A stretch of DNA of 64,000 nt from Mesorhizobium sp. WSM3862 (GTDB lineage Bacteria; Pseudomonadota; Alphaproteobacteria; Rhizobiales; Rhizobiaceae), in assembly GCF_002294985.1 (NCBI RefSeq), contig NZ_NSGE01000002.1, positions 1 to 64,000 of the forward strand, given 5' to 3'. Below are positions 9,316 to 19,689 of this stretch, in pieces. Under the pieces are notes generated by a model that saw only the letters and a program-made list of their open reading frames with translations, searched no databases and was not told the origin of the DNA. Each line of letters starts with the position of its first letter. Position 1 is the first letter of the stretch. The position numbers and the translations under genes were made by a program.

Positions 9316-9941
9316 GCGCGATCGGGCGGATCGAGCGCTCGAATGAGATGGAGGCTCTGCTGGCGGTTCCTGACCGCCGGACGCTGCACGGTCGGGCCGA
9401 ACATGCCTTGTTGCTCTTCCTCTACAACACCGGGGCACGGGTCTCGGAGGCAACAAGATTGCAGGTCAGCGATCTCCAAATCGGCCGATACGGCGACAAT
9501 CATGCGCTCGTCACCCTTTGCTGCAAGGGCGACAAAATCCGCCAGTGTCGCTATGGCCGCGCACAGAGGATGCACTTGGCGAACTCATTCCGGGACGCGC
9601 AAGCAGCGAACCGGTCTTCCTCAGTCGTCATCGCAAGCGCTATACGCGGTTCGGGGTTTACCGGCTCGTCAAGCGATGTGCGGCACACGTACCAACGCTT
9701 GCCGCAAGGGCGATCACGCCCGCACATGATCCGTCACACAAGCGCCTGTCATCTGTTGCAGGCAGGTGTCGACCTTAACACCATCCGCGCCTGGCTCGGA
9801 CATGTCAGCCTTGAGACCACCAACATCTACGCCGAAATCGATATCGAGATGAATGCAAAAGCGATGGCGCTGTGCGAGGCCACGACCTCGCGGCAAGAAA
9901 GACCGTGGAAAGAGGACAAGGGTGTGGAGTGCGCCCCCTGA
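9312..9941 (+). pseudogene. Tyrosine recombinase fragment with two compensating frameshifts
   Basis: The N-terminal arm-binding domain is absent. Residues 10-55 (RSNEMEALLAVPDRRTLHGR) and the end (HMIRHTSACHLLQAGVDLNT, with catalytic RHT) are in one frame, but the middle (EPVFLSRHRKRYTRFGVYRL) is in the next frame at about 9540-9715. Two opposite indels keep an open ORF while scrambling about 60 residues. The tail after 9870 is also altered. Inactive as it stands. Confidence 0.8.
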
Positions 9942-10000
9942 GGGTGGACAGATCGGCTTGAGGGATTGACCAGTCTTGTCGGATTTTCGAAGAGAGAACC

Positions 10001-10351
10001 ATGGCAAGATATCGCACACACAGCGACGAGTTTAAGCGTCAGGTCGCGCAGGAATATCTATCGGGCGAGACGCTGCATGGATTGGCAAAGCGCCACGATA
10101 TCCAGCGCCAATTGATCCGCGTCTGGGTCCGCAAGTATGAGGAAGGCGCTCTTGATGAGGATGCGCAGGCGGCCGATCTCATCCAGGAATATGAAGCTCG
10201 CATCGCTGCGCTTGAACGGCTCGTCGGCAAACAGGCTCTGGAGCTGGAGTTCCTAAAGGGGGCTCTGAAAAGCGCACCGTTGCCGAGAAGCGGGACAACG
10301 TCCGTTGTCACCGGCCCCGTGGCGTCTCCGTCGCGCAGGGATGCCGGCTGA
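10001..10351 (+). CDS. IS3-family OrfA
   Basis: A 116-residue helix-turn-helix protein (HSDEFKRQVAQEYLSGETLH, LIRVWVRKYEEG) with a leucine-zipper-like stretch at 60-90. It is the DNA-binding half of an IS3 transposase. Its stop overlaps the ATG of OrfB. The partner is broken, so this copy cannot move by itself. Confidence 0.85.
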   Translation: MARYRTHSDEFKRQVAQEYLSGETLHGLAKRHDIQRQLIRVWVRKYEEGALDEDAQAADLIQEYEARIAALERLVGKQALELEFLKGALKSAPLPRSGTTSVVTGPVASPSRRDAG

Positions 10352-10889
10352 TGGGCATTGCGCGTTCGACCTATTATGATCGCCCGGAGCGGCCGACCGA
10401 CGACACGGCAATTGTCGAAGCCATGTTCGAAGTCTGCGATGTATTCGAAAGCTATGGCTACCGTCGCGTTGACACCGCCTTGCGGCAGCGGGGCCTTGTC
10501 GTCAATCACAAGAAGATCCGGCGCTTGATGCGCGAGCACGATCTGCAGCCGAAAATCAGGCGTCGGTTCATCGCCACGACCGACAGCGGTCACGGCTGGC
10601 CGATCTATCCTAACCTGGCCCGAGACTTTCTGCCGATGGGTCCGAACCAGCTTTGGGTCAGCGACATCACCTATGTGGCGCTGCCGACGCGCTTCATCTA
10701 CGCCGCCATCATCCTCGATGCCTGGTCACGCCTCGTCGTCGGCTACGCCATCGGTCGGTCCATCGACGCACGCCTAACTACCCGCGGCCTTGCAAGCCGC
10801 TATTGCCCGCAGGCAGCCGCCGCCTGGCTGCATTCACCACTCGGACCGCGGATCGCAAGGCGGATTCAAGCGGTCGTCGCAACACCTGA
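10351..10889 (+). pseudogene. IS3-family OrfB, frameshifted and truncated
   Basis: The rve integrase core begins normally (GYRRVDTALRQRGL, HKKIRRLMREHDL, LWVSDITYVALPT with the first catalytic Asp). Near 10780 it changes frame (then IHHSDRGSQ with the second Asp) and stops short where an IS30 copy begins. The catalytic Glu region is lost. Confidence 0.85.
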
Positions 10890-10904
10890 ACGAAGGAGGT
10901 TGCG

Positions 10905-11902
10905 ATGGGGATTGGAAAGCGACGATCACACCGTTCTGGACGGGCGCCGTTGCCGTCACCGGGACGTCCGCCAGTGGCGGGGCGATCTGAACTCCGCGAT
11001 TCTGGTTGGGGATAGCGCAGGGGCTGACCAGCGAAGATGCTGCGCTGGCGGCTGGTATGTCGCAGCCTGTTGGAACCAGATTGTTCCGACAGGCGGGCGG
11101 CATGGCACCAGCGATGTTCAGATCTTCCACCAAGCCGCCGTCAGAGCGATACCTTGCGTTTGCGGAACGTGAGGAGATCGCACTTCTTCGCGTTCAGGGC
11201 CTTTTGAGACGCGAGATCGGACGCCGACTTGGCCGATCCGCCTCGACCATCTCCCGTGAGCTACGACGCAATGCCGCGACGCGCAGCGGCGGGCTGGAAT
11301 ATCGTGCATCGACAGCCCAATGGCACGCCGACCGATCGGCCCGTCGGCCCAAACCGACCAAGCTTGCGCTCAACACTACCTTGCGCACTTATGTGGAGCA
11401 GCGACTGGCCGGCGTCGTCAGGTCCCAAAGTGGCGCCGCCGTTCCTGGTCCGGCCGTTCGGTGGAAGGGCCGCCGGCACGGTCCGCGAAAGGATCGGCGA
11501 TGGGCCAGGGCCTGGAGCCCGGAACAGATCGCCCGACGCTTGCCGATCGACTTCCCGGACGACAAGACGATGCGCATCAGCCACGAAGCCATCTATCAAG
11601 CTCTCTTCGTTCAGGGTCGGGGAGCGCTACGCCGCGAACTGTCGGCCTGCTTGCGAACGGGGCGCGTGCTGCGGGTCCCCAGGGCCCGCGTACGCAGTCA
11701 AGGTAAGAGCTTTGTCTTGCCGGAAATCATGATCAGTCAACGCCCCGCCGAAGCGGCCGATCGCGCGGTGCCGGGTCACTGGGAACGAGACCTCATCCTT
11801 AACCAGCGTGCCGATCGCCGAGCTGCCAAGAGCAGAGCCTTGCACGACCTGAGCGTCCACAGCGCCGACGAGATCGCCGCCGTGGCCGCGCGTCCGCTAT
11901 GA
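10905..11902 (+). pseudogene. IS30-family transposase with frameshift, deletion and small inversion
   Basis: The start (MGIGKRRSHRSGR) has an AGGAGG site, then a frameshift near 11000. The main body from about 11010 shows the HTH (ASTISRELRRNAATRSGG) and ARAWSPEQIARRLPIDFPDD. After GHWERDLIL the next 39 bases (11801-11839) are inverted relative to other IS30 copies, and about 300 bases encoding most of the DDE core are missing before the tail SVHSADEIAAVAA. Clearly dead. Confidence 0.85.
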
Positions 11903-11903
11903 T

Positions 11904-12058
11904 CTTGCCCATTGGGAAGGGCTCACTCGCTTCCTCGGCGACGGACGGCTCGAGTTGGACACCAACCCAGTCGAAAAACGCCATCCGTCCAGTATGCTTG
12001 ACCAGAAAAAATGCTCTGTTTGCTGGCCATGAAGTCGGGGCCGAAAACTAGATGCCGT
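11904..12058 (+). pseudogene. IS66 TnpC internal fragment
   Basis: The segment reads WEGLTRFLGDGRLELDTNPV and then, after a one-base insertion in an A run, ALFAGHEVGAEN, a conserved TnpC stretch. No other part of this copy is adjacent. Confidence 0.8.
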
Positions 12059-12166
12059 AATGGGCCGGCGCTCCTCTCATAGCCAGGAAGGCGGCTGTCC
12101 CTCAGAGTGATGATGTTGAACGGGGGTCCGATTGTGTCGGCCCCAAGCATCAAGCGAGGGACAACC

Positions 12167-13195
12167 ATGGACTATTATGCAGGAATTGATGTGTCGCTGG
12201 AACTGAGCAGCGTTTGCGTGGTGGATTCGTCGGGCAAGATAGTGCGAGAGACGAAGGTGGCGAGCGAGCCAGAGGCACTGTTGCAGCATTTCGCCGATCT
12301 GGGATTGCCGGTCATCCGCGTCGGCTTTGAGGCGGGCCAACTGTCGCAGTGGTTGCGCGAGGGTCTGGTCGACGCCGGCTTTGAGGTGGTGTTGCTGGAG
12401 ACACGGCATGTGAAGGCGGCACTGTCGGCGATGCCGGTGAAGACGGATCGCAAGGATGCCCGCGGGATCTGGCAGCTGCTGCGCATGGGCTGGTACCGTC
12501 CTGTACACGCCAAGTCTGCAGATGCCCAGGAGGTGCGGGCACTGCTGGTTGGCCGCAAGCTGTTGCAGGCCAAGCTGCTCGACGTCGAGCTTAGCATCCG
12601 CGGAATCCTACGCGGTTACGGGCTCAAGGTTGGCGAGGTGAGCCGGGGGCGTTTCGAGGCGCGCATTCGCGAACTCATCGAAGGCCATGACATGCTTGCG
12701 ACGGTGATCGGCGCGATGCTGCAGGCCCGGGCCGTATTGTGGAACGAGTTTACCCGGCTGCACCGCGCGACGCTGAAGATCGCTCGTGTCGATCCTGTCT
12801 GCCAGCGGCTGATGAGCGCGCCCGGTGTCGGGCCTCTGGTGGCGCTCACCTATCGTTCGGCGGTCGACATCCGGGGCGGTTTGCAAAATCCCGAACCGTC
12901 GGTGCGTACTTCGGACTGACGCCCAAGAAATATCAATCCGGCGAGACCGACATCGACGGCGCATCAGCAAGGTCGGCGATGGAATGGTGCGAACCGCGCT
13001 CTATGAAGCGGCGCACATCATGCTGACGCGCGCCACGCGGTTCTCCGCCCTGAAGCGCTGGGCGATGGGCGTGGCGAAGCGGCGCGGCATGAAACGGGCA
13101 AAGGTGGCGCTGGCCGCAAGCTCGCCACCGCCCTCCATCGCATGCGGGCTGATGTCAGTCAGTCCCATTGGGGCAAGGACACCGTAACCGCGTAA
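12167..13195 (+). pseudogene. IS110-family transposase, frameshifted near residue 245
   Basis: An IS110 DEDD transposase starting MDYYAGIDVSLELSSVCVVD with RVGFEAGQLSQWL and KTDRKDARGIWQLLRMG. The frame breaks near 12895 inside the conserved VGAYFGLTPKKYQSG block, again near 12960, and again near 13110; the original stop falls at 13193-13195. The N-terminal domain is intact, but the C-terminal Ser region is split between frames. Confidence 0.9.
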
Positions 13196-13471
13196 AAGGA
13201 GGAACAAGGCGGCGAGGCGGGCCGCCATAGGCGCTGCTTCTTCGAGGTTCCGTCGCTGGGACGAGGGCTTGGCAAGGTCGGGAGTAGTGCTGTGAAAGCT
13301 TCGGCAAATCACGCGTCCTAGATTGACTGCCGGCTCAAGGATCTGATGGCATGATGTGGCAGTCTTCGTGCTGACCACGGACAGAAGCATGATCCCAGCG
13401 GCGTGGTGATCACTCGAAGGACTTGACGAGTAAGGGCCCATTACAGAAGGCACTGCTATCATTCGTCGCGG

Positions 13472-13620
13472 CCACCGTGCAGGCTCAACGATGTCAATCC
13501 CGTTGCCTACCTCGCCGAAACTCTCGACGCCATCATCAACGGCCATAGCAGAGCCAGATCGACGAACTCATGCGCTGGCGATTCCGAAAAACGTCAAGCC
13601 CAAATCCAAAGGCGATCGGC
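13472..13620 (+). pseudogene. IS66 TnpC C-terminal scrap
   Basis: The segment gives LNDVNPVAYLAETLDAIING, then RIDELMRWRF in a shifted frame, which is the end of an IS66 TnpC. The stretch 13196-13471 before it is the outer end of the IS110 copy with no gene seen. Confidence 0.7.
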
Positions 13621-14085
13621 GAGGCGCTTACGGTCATTCAAGCGCAAGGGGCAGACGCTCTGCTCGAGCAGATACGGACCTCGATCTGCGAAGGTACTTC
13701 GACACTGTTCGGCACTGACCATCTGTTGGAAAAGGTAGCGAAGCGGGTGGAGGACCCGGAACATAATGCGCCGTCGCGTTTGAAAGCGTCGGGCCGGTTG
13801 CTGTCGGCGACTTTTTCTTCTGGGTTCCAGTCGGATCGGCGGGCAAGGGCACCACCTGCTGGGGCCGTAATCAATCCTGCGCCCCAGACATCCCCGTGTC
13901 CGACAGATCCCCTGCGAGCAATCTTTCACCTTTCACTAACATCGTCGGAATGCGCGCAATCGGCGAAAAACACCGATTTCCTGCGTTTGCAGCCGACAGT
14001 TCGCACTAGAGCGCCTCGTTGACAATGATACCGTCACCAAAACAGAAGGCTGAATTGTCAACACCAACATGACGAGGACCATCCC
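13621..14085. other. Upstream region of the dpp-like operon
   Basis: An open frame at 13570-14022 matches nothing recognised and is probably chance. The last 130 bases, including a pattern near 13965 (CACCGATTTCCTGC), are partly repeated at 20580-20720 ahead of a second copy of the operon's first codons, so they are likely the native leader. A TTGACA at 14019 is a possible -35 box without a clear -10. Confidence 0.4.
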
Positions 14086-15666
14086 TTGCCACAGGAACTC
14101 GACTATCTGAGCCGCCGCGTCGCTGCGGGCCTTATGAGCCGACGTGAATTTCTCGGGCGTGCGACAGCGCTCGGCGTCAGTGCCACTTTCGCCAACTCGC
14201 TTCTTGCCGGCGCCGCGAAGGCGCAGACGCCAAAAAAGGGCGGCATTCTGAAGGCCGGCGTGCAGGGCGGTGCGACGACCGACAGTCTCGACCCAGCGGC
14301 TACTTCGTCCCATTTCACCAGATGCTGGGGCGAAATATTGATGGAGGTGACCTCCGACGGTGGCATCGAATACCGCATCGCCGAGAAAGTCGGCTCGTCG
14401 AAGGACGCCAAGACTTGGACGATGAAAATCCGCAAGGGGGTCGAATTCCACAACGGCAAAACTGTGACAGCGGAAGACGTGGTGGCGACGATCGGGCGTC
14501 ATTCCGACGCCAAGTCAAAGTCGGGTGCGCTGGGCGTGCTGAAGAACATCGACACCATCAAGGCGAATGGCAACGAGGTTGTCGTGACTCTGAAGGAGGC
14601 CAATTTCGAATTCCCTTATCTGATGACGGATTTCCATCTGGTCATACAGCCGAACGGCGGCAAGGATGATCCAGCCGCCGGCATTGGCGCCGGCCCCTAC
14701 AAAGTCACAGTCAACGAGCCGGGCGTGCGGCATGGCGGCGAAAAGTTTAAGAACCACTGGCAGGGCGACAAGGTCGGCCATGCCGATCAGGTCGAGATCA
14801 TCATCATCAACGACAATACGGCCCGCATCTCCGCGCTGCGCGCCGGCCAGGTGCACATGGTCAGCAAGGTCGATCCGAAGGTCGTTGACTTGGTGAAGCG
14901 GATACCCGGCGTCACCATCCAGAATGTGACGGGGCGCGGCTTCTATACCTTCAACATGCTCTGCGACACGCCTCCGTTCGACAACAACGATCTCAGATTG
15001 GCGCTCAAGCTCGCCATCGACCGGCAGGAGATGGTCGACAAGATCCTTCGCGGCTATGGGTCAATAGGTAACGACTTCCCAATCAACGAAACCTACGCGC
15101 TATTTTCCGCCGACATCGAGCAGCGCTCCTTTGATCCGGACAAAGCCAAGTTCCACTATAAGAAGTCGGGCCACAGCGGGCCGATCCTGCTCAGGACTTC
15201 CGAGGTTGCGTTCCCCGGCGCCATCGAAGCCGCCCAGCTCTACCAGCAGAGCTGCGCAAAGGCCGGCATGGCCATCGAGGTCAAGCGCGAGCCGGGCGAC
15301 GGCTACTGGTCGGAAGTCTGGATAAAGCAGCCCTTCCACAACGCCTTCTGGGTCGGGCGCCCGACGCAGGACCTAATGTACTCGACCGCCTATCTGTCCA
15401 CGGCGCCCTGGAACGACACGCACTTCTTCAACGAGAAGTTTGACAAGCTTCTCATCGAGGCGCGCACCGAACCTGACGAGGACAAGCGCAAGAACCTCTA
15501 TCGCGAGATGGCCATCATCGTTCGGGACGAGGGCGGCGTAATCGCGCCGATGTTCAACCAGTTCATCGACGCCACCTCCGCCCAGGTCGGCGGCTATGGC
15601 GGTGGCCCCAAGGCTTTCAATTTAATGAGTGGCTACGCTTTGGTGCAATGCTGGCTCGAAGCGTGA
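14086..15666 (+). CDS. Dipeptide-type ABC transporter substrate-binding protein, Tat-exported
   Basis: A 526-residue SBP_bac_5 family protein that would bind peptides or similar solutes in the periplasm. The N-terminus carries a Tat signal (SRREFLGRATALG, cleavage near AKAQ). The conserved KIRKGVEFHNGKTVTAEDVV lies near 125 and the domain continues to the end (DEDKRKNLYREMAIIVRDEG). The start is a TTG at 14086: homologues begin with a similar ELDYLSRRVAAG segment before the Tat motif, GAGGA lies 8 bases upstream, and the ATG at 14134 would cut the Tat n-region. It overlaps the permease gene by 19 bases, so the four genes form one operon. Confidence 0.9.
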   Translation: MPQELDYLSRRVAAGLMSRREFLGRATALGVSATFANSLLAGAAKAQTPKKGGILKAGVQGGATTDSLDPAATSSHFTRCWGEILMEVTSDGGIEYRIAEKVGSSKDAKTWTMKIRKGVEFHNGKTVTAEDVVATIGRHSDAKSKSGALGVLKNIDTIKANGNEVVVTLKEANFEFPYLMTDFHLVIQPNGGKDDPAAGIGAGPYKVTVNEPGVRHGGEKFKNHWQGDKVGHADQVEIIIINDNTARISALRAGQVHMVSKVDPKVVDLVKRIPGVTIQNVTGRGFYTFNMLCDTPPFDNNDLRLALKLAIDRQEMVDKILRGYGSIGNDFPINETYALFSADIEQRSFDPDKAKFHYKKSGHSGPILLRTSEVAFPGAIEAAQLYQQSCAKAGMAIEVKREPGDGYWSEVWIKQPFHNAFWVGRPTQDLMYSTAYLSTAPWNDTHFFNEKFDKLLIEARTEPDEDKRKNLYREMAIIVRDEGGVIAPMFNQFIDATSAQVGGYGGGPKAFNLMSGYALVQCWLEA

Positions 15667-16637
15667 ACGGAGTGCTTGTGGGCTCGCCCGTTCTGACGCT
15701 GATTGCCCAGCGCGTCGCGCTGGGCATTCTTCTCCTCTTCGCCGTCTCCGTGCTGATCTTCGCGGGCACCCAGATTCTTCCAGGCGACGTAGCGCAGTCC
15801 ATCCTCGGTCAGGATGCCACGCCTGAGGCAGTCGCCAATCTGCGTCAGGAGCTTGGGCTGAACGACCCAGCCTATGCGCGCTACTTCCATTGGCTGGGAG
15901 GGGTTTTGACCGGCGATCTGGGTTCCACGCTGACTACGCGACAGGAGATCGCCAAAACACTGATGCCACGGCTGTGGAACACGCTGTTCCTCGCCTTCTG
16001 GGCGGCAATCGTGGCCGTGCCGCTCGCCATCGTCCTTGGGCTGCTGGCGGTGCGCTACCGCAATGGCTGGGTCGACAAGCTGATCTCTGGACTGGCGCTC
16101 GCCTCGACCTCGCTGCCAGAGTTCTTCATCGGCTATCTGCTGATCTTATCCTTCGCCGTGACGCAGCAATGGCTGCCGGCGATCTCGACTGTTTATGACG
16201 GCATGCCATTCTTCGACAAACTCAAGGCTATCGTGCTGCCGGCGACAGCGCTAGTACTGGTGGTCCTCGCCCACATGATGCGCATGACGCGTGCCGCCAT
16301 CCTCAATGTGATGCAATCAGCCTACATCGAGACGGCTGAGCTCAAGGGGCTTTCGGCATCCGCCGTCATCCGCAAGCACGCCCTCCCGAACGCGGTCGCG
16401 CCCATCATCAACGTCGTCATGCTCAACCTCGCCTTCCTCATTGTTGGCGTCGTCGTGGTCGAGGTGATCTTCGTATATCCGGGCATGGGGCAATATCTGG
16501 TAGACCATGTCGTCAAGCGCGACGTGCCGGTGGTGCAGGCGGTCGGCTTGGTCTTCGCCGCAATCTATATCGGCCTGAACATCGTCGCCGATGTCGCCGC
16601 GATCCTCGCCAACCCGCGCCTGCGACATCCGAAGTAG
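15648..16637 (+). CDS. Dipeptide-type ABC transporter permease (DppB class)
   Basis: A 329-residue inner-membrane permease with about six membrane helices. The first helix is at 17-40 (ALGILLLFAVSVLIF), followed by the periplasmic GDVAQSILGQDATPE segment. The cytoplasmic coupling loop is IETAELKGLSASAVIRKHAL near 230. Typical length for DppB/OppB. It starts inside the binding-protein gene and ends 7 bases before the second permease. Confidence 0.93.
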   Translation: MLARSVNGVLVGSPVLTLIAQRVALGILLLFAVSVLIFAGTQILPGDVAQSILGQDATPEAVANLRQELGLNDPAYARYFHWLGGVLTGDLGSTLTTRQEIAKTLMPRLWNTLFLAFWAAIVAVPLAIVLGLLAVRYRNGWVDKLISGLALASTSLPEFFIGYLLILSFAVTQQWLPAISTVYDGMPFFDKLKAIVLPATALVLVVLAHMMRMTRAAILNVMQSAYIETAELKGLSASAVIRKHALPNAVAPIINVVMLNLAFLIVGVVVVEVIFVYPGMGQYLVDHVVKRDVPVVQAVGLVFAAIYIGLNIVADVAAILANPRLRHPK

Positions 16638-16644
16638 AACGGCT

Positions 16645-17469
16645 ATGTTCGATTTGAAGAATCTCACCGTCAGTGCCGGCATCGGCCTCATTCTCTTCGC
16701 GCTGTTCCTCCTATGCGCACTTTTCGCCCCGCTGATTGCACCTTTTCCGATGAGCCAGATCGCGGGCGATGTATGGGGGCCGCTGTCGTCGACGCACTGG
16801 CTGGGTACCGACAATCTCGGGCGAGACCTGCTGTCGCGCATGGTCTATGGCGCCCGAACCACCATTTTCATTGCCGCCATGGCCACCGCCTTGTCTTTCT
16901 CGCTCGGCGCGATCCTCGGCCTCATGGCGGCGGTGGTAGGCGGTCTGGTCGACACGCTGATGTCGCGCTTTGTCGACCTCTTGATGGCGATACCGACGCT
17001 GATATTCGGCCTTGTCGTCCTCGCAGTGCTGCCCTCGAACAACGTGACGCTCATTCTCGTCATGGGGGTTTTGAGCTCGACGCGCGTTTACCGCCTTTCG
17101 CGTGCGGTTGCCGTCGACATCAACGCAATGGATTTCGTGGAAGCAGCTAAGGTGCGTGGTGAGGGGCTCGGCTGGATCATATTCCGCGAGATCCTACCCA
17201 ACGCACTGTCGCCGCTGGTGGCGGAACTTGGCCTGCGCTTCATCTTTTCGGTGCTGTTCCTCTCGACGCTCTCGTTCCTCGGGCTCGGTGTGCAACCGCC
17301 GGAGGCCGATTGGGGTGGCATGGTGAAGGAGAATAAAGACGGAATTGTCTTCGGGATACCTGCCGCTCTCATCCCGGCTTCTGCGATCGCGACGCTGTCA
17401 ATCTCCGTTAACCTGGTAGCCGACTGGGTGCTTACCAGCACCGCCAGTCTCAAGGGAGGACGGGAATGA
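16645..17469 (+). CDS. Dipeptide-type ABC transporter permease (DppC class)
   Basis: A 274-residue permease partner. It has an N-terminal helix (IGLILFALFLLCALFAPLIA), the DppC signature HWLGTDNLGRDLLSRMVYGA, and the coupling loop VEAAKVRGEGLGWIIFREIL near 175. The ATG at 16645 begins the first helix and is favoured over an ATG at 16591 inside the preceding gene. Its stop overlaps the ATPase start in an ATGA junction. Confidence 0.93.
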   Translation: MFDLKNLTVSAGIGLILFALFLLCALFAPLIAPFPMSQIAGDVWGPLSSTHWLGTDNLGRDLLSRMVYGARTTIFIAAMATALSFSLGAILGLMAAVVGGLVDTLMSRFVDLLMAIPTLIFGLVVLAVLPSNNVTLILVMGVLSSTRVYRLSRAVAVDINAMDFVEAAKVRGEGLGWIIFREILPNALSPLVAELGLRFIFSVLFLSTLSFLGLGVQPPEADWGGMVKENKDGIVFGIPAALIPASAIATLSISVNLVADWVLTSTASLKGGRE

Positions 17470-19136
17470 TGGTTAAGGTTCGGACAAAACCGCGGCGCGA
17501 ACCGGACATTCTGCTCGATATCAGGAACCTCAAGGTCGAGGCGACCGTCTATTCGCCGGGCGAGAAGCCGCGCGACGTCACCATCGTGGACGGAGTGTCG
17601 CTGCTATTGAAGCGCGGCAAGGTGCTGGGGCTGATCGGTGAATCCGGCGCCGGAAAGTCGACCATCGGCCTTTCCTCAATGGGCTATGGCCGCGGCGGAG
17701 TCCGTATCACCGGCGGCGAGGTATTCCTGAACGGCCGCGATATCCTCAAGGGCGGCGTCCGGGATTTGCGTAGGGTACGCGGCAGTGAGGTGTGCTATGT
17801 CGCGCAGTCGGCTGCTGCCGCTTTCAACCCTGCCCTTCGACTCATGGACCAGGTCGTGGAAGCAGCACTTCTGCATGGAGTTGGTGCGAAAGCCGAGGCA
17901 GAGAAGCGCGCGGTGGCGCTGTTCACTAAACTCCGCTTGCCCGACCCTAAAAGCATCGGCTGCCGCTATCCACATCAGGTCTCTGGCGGCCAATTGCAAC
18001 GCGTGATGACTGCGATGGCGCTTTGCTCCGAACCCGACCTGATCGTGTTCGACGAGCCGACCACGGCACTCGACGTGACGACGCAAATCGACGTGCTGGC
18101 AGCCATCAAGGATGCTATCCGCGACACCGGCGTCGCGGCCCTCTACATCACCCACGATCTTGCCGTGGTGGCCCAGGTCTCGGACGAGATCATGGTGTTG
18201 CGGGATGGCAAGATGGTTGAGCACGGCGAAACGCAGCAGATCATCAAGGCGCCGCGCATGGACTACACCAAAGCATTAGTGTCGGTGCGCTCGATCGAGC
18301 ATGAGGAGAAGGGGCCTACGCCGAAGCCGCTGCTTTCTGTCGAGCACGTCACGGCTGCCTATGGCGGCGGTGCGGTGAAGGTTCTCCAGGACGTCTCGGT
18401 TAATGTCCAGCCCGGCCAAACGCTCGCTGTCGTTGGCGAATCGGGCTCCGGAAAATCCACACTCGCCCGCGCCATCACGGGCTTGCTGCCGCCCGTCGCC
18501 GGCAGCATCACCTTCGCCGACCGCACACTCACGCCCAAGCTTGCCGACCGCTCCAAGGACGATCTTCGCCAATTGCAGATGATCTATCAGATGGCCGACG
18601 TCGCGTTGAACCCACGCCAGACGGTTCGCACCATCATCGGCCGGCCGCTCGAATTCTATTTCGGTATGCGAGGAAAGGAGCGCGATGCCCGAGTTACCGA
18701 ACTGCTCGACGAGATCGAGATGAGCAAGGGCTTCATCGACCGCTATCCGGCGGAGCTTTCGGGCGGCCAGAAGCAGCGGGTCTGCATCGCCCGCGCGCTC
18801 GCGGCAAAGCCGAAGCTCATCATCTGCGACGAGGTGACGAGCGCTCTCGACCCGCTGGTGGCTGACGGCATCCTCAAGCTGTTGCTTCGCCTGCAGAAGA
18901 TTGAGGACGTGGCGTACCTTTTCATCTCGCACGACCTCGCGACTGTGAAAGCTATAGCCGACTCCATCGCGGTGATTTATCGCGGAGAGGTGGTCCGCTA
19001 CGGCTCGAAGACACAAGTGCTCACACCACCGTTCGACGCATATACCGATCTCTTGCTGTCTTCCGTGCCTGAAATGGAAGTAGGGTGGTTGGAGCACGCA
19101 ATTCACGGGCGCCGCATGGAGAGCGCGGGGAATTGA
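17466..19136 (+). CDS. Fused dipeptide-type ABC ATPase (DppD-DppF class)
   Basis: A 556-residue protein with two nucleotide-binding domains in tandem, energising the transporter. The first half has Walker A GESGAGKST (about residue 58), signature VSGGQLQRV and Walker B LIVFDEPTTALD. The second half has GESGSGKST (about 324), LSGGQKQRVC and LIICDEVTSALD. Both sets look complete, so both domains should hydrolyse ATP. Such fusions replace separate DppD and DppF proteins. Last gene of the operon. The solute is not predictable. Confidence 0.93.
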   Translation: MMVKVRTKPRREPDILLDIRNLKVEATVYSPGEKPRDVTIVDGVSLLLKRGKVLGLIGESGAGKSTIGLSSMGYGRGGVRITGGEVFLNGRDILKGGVRDLRRVRGSEVCYVAQSAAAAFNPALRLMDQVVEAALLHGVGAKAEAEKRAVALFTKLRLPDPKSIGCRYPHQVSGGQLQRVMTAMALCSEPDLIVFDEPTTALDVTTQIDVLAAIKDAIRDTGVAALYITHDLAVVAQVSDEIMVLRDGKMVEHGETQQIIKAPRMDYTKALVSVRSIEHEEKGPTPKPLLSVEHVTAAYGGGAVKVLQDVSVNVQPGQTLAVVGESGSGKSTLARAITGLLPPVAGSITFADRTLTPKLADRSKDDLRQLQMIYQMADVALNPRQTVRTIIGRPLEFYFGMRGKERDARVTELLDEIEMSKGFIDRYPAELSGGQKQRVCIARALAAKPKLIICDEVTSALDPLVADGILKLLLRLQKIEDVAYLFISHDLATVKAIADSIAVIYRGEVVRYGSKTQVLTPPFDAYTDLLLSSVPEMEVGWLEHAIHGRRMESAGN

Positions 19137-19164
19137 GCTTCACGAAGGGTTTTGTTGCAAGGGC

Positions 19165-19372
19165 TGAATGGGAGCGCAGAGTAGTCTGACACGAGGCCAA
19201 GGATTTGGAACTGCTCGACCAGCGATGGTTCGGATTGAAGGCGAACCTCGCCTGTTGCTTACGCATCGTGAACCATTTCGATGCCGTTTAGGACGATCGC
19301 TGCTGATGCTGGTGATTTGAAGCCGAGCATTGACCGGATGCGGCGCTTGATGCGCCGATGGTCCTGTTAGAT
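19165..19372 (-). pseudogene. IS6-family transposase C-terminal remnant
   Basis: Read leftward it gives HRRIKRRIRSMLGFKSPASA, IVLNGIEMVH, then after a one-base shift MRKQQARFAFNP, the conserved IS6/IS26-type ending. The matching N-terminal third lies at 20205-20425 with IS21 debris between. Confidence 0.8.
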
Positions 19373-19551
19373 TACGTCATGACGCCCAGATCGAAAACGC
19401 CGATTTCCGGGCAATCCGCGGTCTTGATCGCAATCTCGTCATGAGGCTGGCGACCTGGGACTGGATCAGCCATAGCCTGCTCCTGATCGGACCAGCCGGC
19501 GTCGGGAAGAGCTGGCTGGCCTGCGCGCTCGGCCACAATGCCGATTGCGAC
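19373..19551 (+). pseudogene. IS21 IstB internal fragment (plus strand)
   Basis: The segment resembles the start of an IstB ATPase domain: IRGLDRNLVMRLATWDWI, then LLLIGPAGVGKSWLACALGH with a Walker A motif. It is cut after the P-loop. Confidence 0.75.
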
Positions 19552-19689
19552 GAAGCCGCCCCTTCGTTCCGATATGATTGCGCCCCTCCGACATGATGTC
19601 GCCCCCCTTGGGCCGGGGTATTGCTGGCTATGATTGTTGTCGTTTCGGTCACCTCCTTGTCAAGCGTTCCGCTGCTGGTTTCGGCGCAT

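Noticed and set aside
18276..19106. 276-codon minus-strand frame
   Set aside because: Shadow of the second ATPase domain of the transporter.
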